Under the pieces are notes generated by a model that was given only the letters and a program-made list of their open reading frames with translations, made no database searches and had not been told where the DNA came from. Of a stretch of DNA of 40,037 nucleotides, positions 33,637 through 40,037 are shown in pieces (positions within the stretch are counted from its first letter, which is position 1; the number at the start of each line of letters is the position of its first letter). The position numbers and the translations under genes were made by a program. This DNA is from Lentisphaerota bacterium (GTDB lineage Bacteria > Verrucomicrobiota > Lentisphaeria > Victivallales > Victivallaceae). The stretch spans positions 1 to 40,037 of the forward strand of contig SUWA01000017.1 of assembly GCA_015061695.1 (NCBI GenBank). Direction: 5' to 3'.

Positions 33637-34563
33637 TTATGCTTCGGTGGTTTGAAAAAGAGCTTGCGCGTACATTGCCGGATCAAATTCCTGCAAATCT
33701 TCGGGCGCTTCGCCGAACCCGGTGTAAAAAGTCGGCAAATCAAACTCCCGGTGGATCGCTACAGTCATACCGCCTTTGCCTGATCCATCCAGTTTGGTCA
33801 GCACCAGACCCGTAAGATTGGCCGATTTGCTGAATTCCCGCGCCTGACTCAACGCGTTGGAACCCAAACTGGCATCTACGGTCAGCCAGACTTCGTGCGG
33901 CGCTCCGGGGCAGGCTTTGCCCACGGCCCGGACGATCTTGCTCAATTCATCCATCAACGCCTTGCGGGTCTGCTGGCGGCCGGCAGTATCGATCAAAAGC
34001 ACGTCGGCATGATTTTCCAAAGCATATTGAGCGCTGGAAAATGCCACACTGGCCGGGTCGGAATTGGGTTTGCCGGATACGACTTCGGCGCCGGTTCGCT
34101 TACCCCACAGCTGCAGCTGTTCCACGGCCGCGGCCCGGAAAGTATCGCCGGCTCCCAGCACTACTTTCTTGCCTTCGGCCTGCCAGCGGGCAGCCAGTTT
34201 GCCGATGGTGGTGGTTTTGCCGGAGCCGTTGACCCCGACCATCAGAATTATCAGCGGCATGTTTTCCGGCGGCTGGTTTATACTGCGCTGATTTTTGGAC
34301 AGGATAGCTTCCACAAGTTTGGTTGCTTCCGTATAAATATCAGCACAGGTGGCGATCTTGCCCAGTTCGTAAGTATCTTTGAGTTCCGATACGATTTCGC
34401 CGGAAGCCTTGACTCCGAAGTCCGCCGCGATCAGCGAGAACTCCAGTTCTTCAAACATCGCCGCGTCCCACTTTTTCTCGCCGGTAAACAACCCGGAGAT
34501 CGTGCGGCTTACGCTGGTGGCGGTCTTTTGCAGCCCGCGTTTGAAAATTGAAAAGAGCGACAT
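33637..34563 (-). CDS. ftsY: Signal recognition particle receptor FtsY
   Basis: 308 residues. A short helical N domain (1-90) is followed by the SRP-type GTPase: GVNGSGKTTT at 110-119 (G1), DTFRAAA at 140 (G2), DTAGRQ at 192 (G3) and TKLDGSGKGG at 256 (G4). GFGEAPEDLQEFDP near the end is the FtsY closing motif. The acidic A domain of the E. coli protein is absent, as in many bacteria. FtsY docks SRP-ribosome complexes at the membrane. Its ATG overlaps the nusB stop by one base (TAATG). Confidence 0.97.
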   Translation of the reverse strand: MSLFSIFKRGLQKTATSVSRTISGLFTGEKKWDAAMFEELEFSLIAADFGVKASGEIVSELKDTYELGKIATCADIYTEATKLVEAILSKNQRSINQPPENMPLIILMVGVNGSGKTTTIGKLAARWQAEGKKVVLGAGDTFRAAAVEQLQLWGKRTGAEVVSGKPNSDPASVAFSSAQYALENHADVLLIDTAGRQQTRKALMDELSKIVRAVGKACPGAPHEVWLTVDASLGSNALSQAREFSKSANLTGLVLTKLDGSGKGGMTVAIHREFDLPTFYTGFGEAPEDLQEFDPAMYAQALFQTTEA

Positions 34564-35066
34564 TACGCTTTTACCCCTTCACGTTCCGGCCGGTCAAGCG
34601 TACTTTTGACTGCGTTGAGGATCCCGTTGACAAAATCACAGGCCCGCTCATCGCTGTAATCACGGGTGATGGCTACTGCTTCGTCAATGCTCACCACCGG
34701 CGGCACATCGGTAAGATTCAGCATTTCGGCAATGGCAACTTTAAGGATGCAGTAATCCACCGCGCTGATCCGTTCCGGCGCCCAGTTGCGGGCAACACTT
34801 TTGATCGTTTCGTCGATACGTTCGGAGTCGCTCACGCAAACTTCGATCAGTTTTTCGGCATATTCCCGGCACTTGCGGCCATAGCGGTTGGTGCCCAGAT
34901 TATGTTCTTCGTTGGCCTGTTCCAGAAAGGTGTTCCAGCTGGCCAGCGAAAAATTTTCGCCGGTAAGTGTACACTGGAAAAGATACTGCATGGCCAGTTC
35001 GCGGCCTACGCGCTTATTGTGCAGACGTTCCTGCTGAAGAGGCGCTTCGTTTTCGTAATTCATCAT
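34563..35066 (-). CDS. nusB: Transcription antitermination factor NusB
   Basis: 167 residues. RVGRELAMQYLFQCTL at 19-34 is the conserved N-terminal helix, and VVSIDEAVAITRDYSDERACDFVNGILNAV matches the C-terminal signature in two adjoining parts. NusB with NusE binds boxA of rRNA leaders. A second Met follows the first, so the start may be one codon later. The ribH-nusB order is widely conserved. Confidence 0.95.
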   Translation of the reverse strand: MMNYENEAPLQQERLHNKRVGRELAMQYLFQCTLTGENFSLASWNTFLEQANEEHNLGTNRYGRKCREYAEKLIEVCVSDSERIDETIKSVARNWAPERISAVDYCILKVAIAEMLNLTDVPPVVSIDEAVAITRDYSDERACDFVNGILNAVKSTLDRPEREGVKA

Positions 35067-35086
35067 TCTAATCCTGCGGAGGCGTT

Positions 35087-35563
35087 TTATTTGCTCAATT
35101 GGCGGTTCAAATTGGCCATTTCGATCGCGGCATGAGCGGCGTCGGCACCCTTGTTGCCGGCTTTGGTACCGCTGCGTTCGATCGCCTGTTCGATATTGTC
35201 GGCGGTGATCATGCCGTAAGTTACCGGAATGCCGTATTCCATACCCAGCTGGGCCAGACTTTTGGCAACTTCGTTGTTGATGTATCCGGCGTGCGGGGTG
35301 GCGCCCTGAATGACAACCCCCATGGCAATGACGGCATCGTATTTTTTGCTGTCGAGCATCTTTTTGACCGCAAAAGGTATTTCGTAAGAACCCGGCACCC
35401 AGGCCAGATCGACGTTTTCGGCACTGCCGCCGTGACGGACAATGGTATCCACCGCACCATCGACCAGATGACTGACGAAAAAGTCGTTGAAACGTGCAGC
35501 AACCAGACCGAACTTCAAACCGGAAGCCTGCAGATCGCCTTCAAAAATTGTGATGTTTGCCAT
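35087..35563 (-). CDS. ribH: 6,7-dimethyl-8-ribityllumazine synthase
   Basis: 158 residues, normal length. VAARFNDFF, VPGSYEIPFAVKKM, GVVIQGATPHAGYI (with the catalytic His) and YGMITADNIEQAIERSGTKAGNKG are the family motifs in order. The enzyme joins the ribityl pyrimidine with the dihydroxybutanone phosphate made by RibBA and forms 60-mer or pentamer shells. AAGGAG lies about 9 nt upstream. A heparinase-like gene separates it from ribBA. Confidence 0.97.
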   Translation of the reverse strand: MANITIFEGDLQASGLKFGLVAARFNDFFVSHLVDGAVDTIVRHGGSAENVDLAWVPGSYEIPFAVKKMLDSKKYDAVIAMGVVIQGATPHAGYINNEVAKSLAQLGMEYGIPVTYGMITADNIEQAIERSGTKAGNKGADAAHAAIEMANLNRQLSK

Positions 35564-35616
35564 AATTTTTTTTTCTCCTTCTTACAGATTAAAAACTTAT
35601 TGTTTGTATTGTTGTA

Positions 35617-37329
35617 TCATAAATGAGTTATGCTGCATTTCAGTTTGATATTGTCATTGTTCAGCATTACTCTGATTGCCCGCGTGGGCAGAATATCTGT
35701 TCCATCGCACCACAGTGCCGGCCGCAAACCGATGGTCAGCAAATGGTTTGAATCGAATGCCATAAGCAGCTCTGCACTGCCATTGACCAGTCTGATCTGA
35801 TTTTCCGCGAAAATTGCCCGGACATCCGGATGCAGCGGATAGATAAATTCATATTGATGAGCTTTATCGGCAGTAATTATATCGGTTATTTCCAGATGGT
35901 CGTTTTTTGTATTCAATGTGCGTTCCCAGACTACTCCCGCCCACGACGGTACGGTGGAGGTCAATCTGCCACTGATACAATTATCCTGCCATGGTGTTGA
36001 AGTAAGCGATGCAAAATGCAGCCAATCGTATGCGCCTTGAACTTTGCCGTCACCCATGCCGTCGACCAACAGCGAGGCGTGGGCTTCTCCATTTTTGAAG
36101 TATGCCTTGAATTCAGGGGCATCGTAATCGCAACAACCTGAATCGACTATGAACGGTGCATCCTGATACCAGATATTCAAAGCATTTTTTCCGGCATGAT
36201 AGTGACTGAATTGGCCGGTGAAGTGAGACATATCCATAAGGAGATACCACTTTTCAGTGCGCCATATTGCAATGCGGTTGTTTTCCAGCCAGTCATGTTC
36301 TTTTACTGCTTCTGTTTTTACGGCGGGCAAGGTGGCAATGAAAGGCAGGCAATTCAGATTGCATCCGTCATTCAGTACAGTTAACCTGTTGTCCGGACGG
36401 CAGAGCAACCGGGTTGTTGAGGCCGCTTTTTCAAACCGTTCAACGGCTTGTTTGTCGAGTTCAAAACCATACTTTTCTGCCAGATAACAGGCATCACGGG
36501 CGATCCAGGTTTCCAGACAGTGATAAGTGGGACTGGCTTCCAGCAGCAATCCGTCTTGAGCAAAATCGGCAAGAATATGCTCGTTCATACGTTTGATGCC
36601 TAAAGTCAGAAAATCCCGGTCGTGACAGAAACATCCGCCGTAGATCATAGCCAATGCGCGCAAGGCCTGATGATTGCCCCAACGGTACGGAGCTGTCATT
36701 TCCTGCCAGTAGATCACTTGAGCATGAGTAAAAACCATTTGAGCCAGTTCATCGGCTTCTACATCGGTAAGACAATCCATCTGACGCAGAAAGCCTAACG
36801 CCTGAATTATATATATCAGCCGTGATGACGGCTGAAAATCATACCATTGGTAGGATATACTTTTATTGCCGCCCTTGCCCTGGTTGTATTCTTCGTTGCG
36901 CCTGCGGATGGTTTCGACATCCAGAAACTGCGCTGCCGCTGCTGTTTTCGGCGGCGCTGAATTCCGGTGCAGTTCAAGCAGTGTTGCCACTATCAGTTTT
37001 GCCAGATCCGAATTCCTGTCCAACCGGGCGATGCGGGCAAGCGATGGAATAAAATAAACACGGTTGATCCAACTGGCTCTTTCGATGGTACTCCAGGAAT
37101 CAAATTTATGGTAATCTATCTTGGGCAGCGTCCCATAGTTACCCAATCCATCGTGATAGAGTATCAAATCAGTAATGGCACGGTCGCTGGAGGCAGGCAG
37201 TTCCTGACGCATGACAAAACCGCCGCCGCCATCGTTGGGGTAGAGGTCAAAAAAATCATATTCAAGCAGCATAGACTCCGGGAGGGGAGTCTGAAATTCC
37301 GCTATCAATTTTTTACCGTCAAAACTCAT
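35617..37329 (-). CDS. Heparinase II/III-like polysaccharide lyase
   Basis: 570 residues from ATG 37329 with AGGA upstream. The N-terminal 320 residues are helical, resembling the alpha-toroid of lyases (APYRWGNHQALRALAMIYGG with the conserved NH pair near residue 220). The C-terminal beta-sandwich has FSHYHAGKNALNIWY and FIVDSGCCDYD followed by NGEAHASLLVDG, the hallmark of the heparinase II/III domain. No signal peptide is visible, so it probably acts on imported oligosaccharides. The substrate (uronic-acid polymer) is undetermined. It sits between ribBA and ribH with gaps of 49 and 53 nt and no visible promoter or terminator. Confidence 0.87.
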   Translation of the reverse strand: MSFDGKKLIAEFQTPLPESMLLEYDFFDLYPNDGGGGFVMRQELPASSDRAITDLILYHDGLGNYGTLPKIDYHKFDSWSTIERASWINRVYFIPSLARIARLDRNSDLAKLIVATLLELHRNSAPPKTAAAAQFLDVETIRRRNEEYNQGKGGNKSISYQWYDFQPSSRLIYIIQALGFLRQMDCLTDVEADELAQMVFTHAQVIYWQEMTAPYRWGNHQALRALAMIYGGCFCHDRDFLTLGIKRMNEHILADFAQDGLLLEASPTYHCLETWIARDACYLAEKYGFELDKQAVERFEKAASTTRLLCRPDNRLTVLNDGCNLNCLPFIATLPAVKTEAVKEHDWLENNRIAIWRTEKWYLLMDMSHFTGQFSHYHAGKNALNIWYQDAPFIVDSGCCDYDAPEFKAYFKNGEAHASLLVDGMGDGKVQGAYDWLHFASLTSTPWQDNCISGRLTSTVPSWAGVVWERTLNTKNDHLEITDIITADKAHQYEFIYPLHPDVRAIFAENQIRLVNGSAELLMAFDSNHLLTIGLRPALWCDGTDILPTRAIRVMLNNDNIKLKCSITHL

Positions 37330-37378
37330 TACTGTTTTCCTGTTGCTGTACCGGAAGCTGTGTTTTTATGCAGTTATG

Positions 37379-38575
37379 TCAGATCAGATGTTCCATTCTG
37401 TCGCGTTTGGTCGCCAGATAGAATTCGTTTTCTTTGCCCGGCGGGATCACGATCGGCACCCGCTCGGTGATCTTGATGCCGTAGCCGGAAATACCGGCGA
37501 TCTTCTGCGGATTGTTGGTCAGCAGCCGGATGGACTTTACCCCCAGATCCAGCAATATCTGCATACCGATACCGTAGTCGCGCAAGTCTGCCGGGAACCC
37601 CAGTTTTTCGTTGGCTTCGATCGTATCCAAACCCTGATCCTGCAATTTGTAGGCGTGGATCTTGTTGAAAATACCGATGCCACGACCTTCCTGACGCATG
37701 TAAACGAGGATACCGGAACCGTTTTCTGCGATCATTGCCAATGCCTTGTGCAGCTGTTCGCCGCAGTCGCAGCGCCGTGATGCAAAAACATCGCCGGTTA
37801 AGCACTCGCTGTGGACCCGCACCAGCACATCTTCTTTGCCGTCCACATCGCCGTAGACCAGCGCCACATGTTCAAGGTTGTCGACTTTGCTGCGGTAAGC
37901 CTTGATGGCAAATTCGCCGAACGCGGTCGGCATCCGGGCGATTTCGCCGCGCTCGATCAGGCACTCGTGCTTGCGGCGGTAAGCGATCAGGTCGGCTACA
38001 GTACACATCTTGAGTTGGTGATGTTCGCGGAATTTCAGCAGCTCCGGCTGCCGGGCCATGGTGCCGTCTTCATTCATGATTTCGCAAATCACACCTGCGG
38101 GCGCCATGCCGCCGAGGCGCATAAGGTCAACGGCGGTTTCGGTATGGCCGGCGCGGCGCAGTACTCCACCCTTACGGGCGACCACCGGAAAGAGATGTCC
38201 GGGTTTGATGAAATCTTCCGGCGCAGTTTCCGGATCGATCAGGGCTGCTACCGTCCGGGCCCGGTCAAAGGCCGAAATGCCGGTGGTGGTTCCGTATTTG
38301 TAGTCCACGCTTTCGGAAAAAGCGGTGCGGAACGGGTCGGCCATGTTGATCGGCACATTGAGCTTGAGTTCGGCAGCACGTTCTTCGGTAATGGCCGCGC
38401 AGATCAAACCGCGGGCGTGTTTGGCCATAAAGTTGATAGTTTCCGGTGTACACAAACTGGCGGCCGCGATCAGGTCGCCTTCGTTTTCCCGGTTTTCATC
38501 GTCAGTAACGATGACCATTCGCCCCTGCTGCAGTTCGGCAATAATATCTTCGATCGGATCAAAATTATATGTCAT
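37379..38575 (-). CDS. ribBA: Bifunctional 3,4-dihydroxy-2-butanone-4-phosphate synthase / GTP cyclohydrolase II
   Basis: 398 residues from ATG 38575, preceded by AGGGAC; the upstream frame extension is not used. The RibB half (1-200) has [12 protein letters not shown] and [13 protein letters not shown]. The RibA half (205-398) has [13 protein letters not shown] with [14 protein letters not shown] as zinc site and [14 protein letters not shown] as catalytic segment. It makes both precursors of riboflavin. It heads the operon. I see no FMN riboswitch core in the leader, so regulation is probably by another route. Confidence 0.97.
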   Translation of the reverse strand: MTYNFDPIEDIIAELQQGRMVIVTDDENRENEGDLIAAASLCTPETINFMAKHARGLICAAITEERAAELKLNVPINMADPFRTAFSESVDYKYGTTTGISAFDRARTVAALIDPETAPEDFIKPGHLFPVVARKGGVLRRAGHTETAVDLMRLGGMAPAGVICEIMNEDGTMARQPELLKFREHHQLKMCTVADLIAYRRKHECLIERGEIARMPTAFGEFAIKAYRSKVDNLEHVALVYGDVDGKEDVLVRVHSECLTGDVFASRRCDCGEQLHKALAMIAENGSGILVYMRQEGRGIGIFNKIHAYKLQDQGLDTIEANEKLGFPADLRDYGIGMQILLDLGVKSIRLLTNNPQKIAGISGYGIKITERVPIVIPPGKENEFYLATKRDRMEHLI

Positions 38576-38626
38576 AAAAAGTCCCTGTCTGGAATCAAAA
38601 GTGATCCACGTTTGTCGTTGACATCT

Positions 38627-38638
38627 CACGCGCGCGTG
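38627..38638. promoter_or_regulatory. CACGCGCGCGTG palindrome in the ribBA leader
   Basis: A 12-nt perfect palindrome of alternating purine and pyrimidine lies about 20-30 nt downstream of the candidate ribBA -10 box and 52 nt before the ATG. Position suits a repressor site, but no regulator is known. Confidence 0.4.
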
Positions 38639-38655
38639 CGCATGTGTATTTATAT

Positions 38656-38684
38656 AAGATACAATGCTCTATTGTCTTTTGCAA
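38656..38684 (-). promoter_or_regulatory. Candidate promoter of the rib-nusB-ftsY operon
   Basis: On the minus strand TTGCAA and TATCTT are separated by 17 bp, giving a leader of about 75 nt before ribBA. A second AT-rich TATATAA follows directly. Confidence 0.5.
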
Positions 38685-38762
38685 ATAAAAGCTCAAAAAA
38701 AACTTGTCCGGCGCATCCGGATCGGCTGTAATAACAAATAGTGAAGGATTTGCAAAGAAAAA

Positions 38763-38791
38763 TTGGCAATTTTATGAAAATGTGCTATATT
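38763..38791 (+). promoter_or_regulatory. Candidate promoter for the coiled-coil protein and rplV
   Basis: TTGGCA and TATATT are separated by exactly 17 bp, a good match to a sigma-70-type promoter, ending 56 nt upstream of the ATG at 38848. The 38576-38847 gap otherwise holds only the divergent rib promoter and leader. Confidence 0.6.
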
Positions 38792-38847
38792 ATACGACGC
38801 TGCTTTGTGCAGAAATGTTTTAAACGCATTGCAGGTGTTGATTAGTA

Positions 38848-39765
38848 ATGAGTTATAAAATGCACTCTGAAAAGTCAGTTGCCGGTGTCGGTAAGCACTG
38901 TGCGGAAAAAATCAAAGTTTTTTCCGTTGGTAATTGGCAAATCAAAGTGGCAGTGTTTATATTAATGTTTCCGTTTTTTTGCGGTTTGGGAAGAAGCGCA
39001 GAATCGGAAGCAAAGAGTGAGGCAGCTTCGCCGGAAGTCTGGGCCGATGTCAAGCTTAAAGGTGCTGAACGGCTTGATGAGATCCTGGAACTGAAGAAGC
39101 GAGTGGCTGAACTCGAAGCGTTGGAGCAGTCGCTGCGGGGTGAGAATGCCCGGCTGACTGCTGAACGGAACCTGCTTAAGCAGGAGTTGTTTGACGCAAT
39201 CAATCAAATGGAATCGCAGAATGATGAACTGCGGCGATTGGAGCTGAGTGTGGCGGGTTTGCTGGCTGACGGCAGTTTGCCGAAAGCACCCGTCCGGGAA
39301 GCAAGGCTCGTGGAAGCAATCGACGAGATCATAAAGCGCGGTCAGGCTTTAGCCATCCTGAGCGTGGAATTCTGCAACGAGGCAGATGCGATAGTCAAGT
39401 CGCTGCCGGCGGGCAATCTGGAAGGAGTGCGCCTGCGGTTGAAAATCGACGAAGTACGAAGCGCATCACGCAAGTTCATTGCTATTGGAGATTACAGTTT
39501 GGATGCCGGGCCGGTAAACAAGTGCCGGATCATAGCAGTCAACAGTGATCTCGGATTTGTAGTGTTGCCTGTAGGGTTTATCCATGGAGTATTCAATGGG
39601 TTGACTTACTACGTTCCAGGGAAGACGGTCGGTGCCAGGCCGGTGGTGTTGAGGGTGTTTTCCACCCGCAGCAACGTGGCTGCCGCACAGGTCGTGGAAG
39701 GCGATATACGAACCTTGTCTCCGGGTAGAGAGGCAGTAACGGACTTGCAACAAACAAACAAATGA
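38848..39765 (+). CDS. Exported or membrane-anchored coiled-coil protein with C-terminal beta-barrel-like domain
   Basis: 305 residues. A long basic n-region of about 32 residues precedes one hydrophobic stretch (VAVFILMFPFFCGLG), so it is either a signal peptide or an anchor. About 75-130 is a coiled coil (KKRVAELEALEQSL, ENARLTAERNLLKQEL). The last 90 residues (CRIIAVNSDLGFVVLP, GVFNGLTYYV, VLRVFSTRSNVAAAQVVEG) follow the pattern of small beta-barrel domains seen at the end of several envelope proteins. I do not recognise a family. A later in-frame ATG at 38860 is possible. rplV starts 16 nt after its stop. Confidence 0.78.
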   Translation: MSYKMHSEKSVAGVGKHCAEKIKVFSVGNWQIKVAVFILMFPFFCGLGRSAESEAKSEAASPEVWADVKLKGAERLDEILELKKRVAELEALEQSLRGENARLTAERNLLKQELFDAINQMESQNDELRRLELSVAGLLADGSLPKAPVREARLVEAIDEIIKRGQALAILSVEFCNEADAIVKSLPAGNLEGVRLRLKIDEVRSASRKFIAIGDYSLDAGPVNKCRIIAVNSDLGFVVLPVGFIHGVFNGLTYYVPGKTVGARPVVLRVFSTRSNVAAAQVVEGDIRTLSPGREAVTDLQQTNK

Positions 39766-39781
39766 GAGCAATAAAAAAACT

Positions 39782-40037
39782 ATGGAAGTCAGAGCATTAA
39801 CCAGAAACGTGCGGATTTCTCCTGAAAAGGCCCGCCATGTGGCGCGTGTCATTCAGGGCAAACCCGTTACGGAGGCCTTGGCAATCGTGGACTTGAGTCC
39901 GCGCAAGGCGGCTGTTTTGCTGGGCAAGACCCTTCGTTCTGCGGTGGCTAACGCCGAGAACAACGAAAACCTCGACCGTGCCAAACTCACGGTCAAGGCT
40001 GCGTTGGTCAGCCCGGGGCCGATCATCCGTCGTTTCC
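39782..40037 (+). CDS. rplV: 50S ribosomal protein L22 (partial, C-terminus outside window)
   Basis: The frame from ATG 39782 gives MEVRALTRNVRISPEKARHV followed by ARVIQGKPVTEAL, the classic L22 start, and continues through NAENN to PGPIIRRF at the window edge, 85 codons. The usual GRaxRI-type loop and tail lie beyond. The ribosome site is weak (GAGAG). L22 lines the exit tunnel. rplV normally follows rpsS in the S10 cluster; here an exported coiled-coil protein precedes it. Confidence 0.95.
   Translation, partial: MEVRALTRNVRISPEKARHVARVIQGKPVTEALAIVDLSPRKAAVLLGKTLRSAVANAENNENLDRAKLTVKAALVSPGPIIRRF

Noticed and set aside
38700-38725. Hairpin TCCGG-x5-CCGGA followed by T residues on the minus strand
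   Set aside because: It resembles a weak terminator but no minus-strand gene lies upstream of it and it precedes the rib promoter.

Overview
The window looks like a Gram-negative, carbohydrate-degrading bacterium of the Lentisphaerota (most likely Victivallales). Pointers are a pseudopilin-like secreted protein with an H-X9-DG C-terminal motif, a giant secreted LamG protein beside a LacI-family regulator, a heparinase II/III-like lyase, a GH63-like glycosidase, LarB/LarC, and lipopolysaccharide heptose metabolism (GmhB). The taxonomic call is an inference from gene content. Most of the region is ordinary chromosomal core genes with short intergenic gaps; I see no tRNA, rRNA, CRISPR array, transposase or phage gene.

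Layout. 1-4758 (minus): a partial GH63-like glycosidase, a small zinc-ribbon membrane protein with an apparent frameshift, then a Gfo/Idh/MocA-type oxidoreductase and an amidohydrolase that form a small catabolic unit closed by a strong terminator. 4962-10162 (plus): hflX translationally coupled to a 968-residue exported coiled-coil/TPR protein, then an exported BspA-type leucine-rich-repeat protein. 10152-10994 (minus): a variant PlsC-like acyltransferase. 11175-14729 (plus): rpmE with its own promoter and terminator, then prfA, a drug/metabolite-type membrane transporter and larC with overlapping or nearly touching ends. 14867-19028 (plus): pyridoxamine kinase, mutS, queC. 19054-23025 (minus): larB, leuA and an exported DUF3999-like protein. 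23114-24288 (plus): gmhB and signal peptidase I.

24338-30867 is the accessory part. A LacI-type regulator (minus) diverges from a pseudopilin-like gene and a 1395-residue secreted LamG protein (plus). Two identical 11-bp palindromic sites, exactly 42 bp apart, lie between them as candidate operators. The pseudopilin gene carries the most unusual signal of the window: its FTLIELLV-coding stretch occurs twice, separated by an in-frame, stop-free insert with a 177-nt period that contains a perfect 26-nt palindrome and a hairpin whose left arm is the reverse complement of the target motif. It resembles an in-frame palindromic mobile element interrupting a prepilin signal.

38575-30897 (minus) is one long apparent operon: ribBA, a heparinase-like lyase, ribH, nusB, ftsY, ribD, ribE and two unrecognised genes joined by ATGA overlaps. 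It holds all riboflavin synthesis enzymes plus a polysaccharide lyase that looks out of place. At the right edge (plus) an exported coiled-coil protein precedes the start of rplV, which is not preceded by its usual neighbour rpsS.
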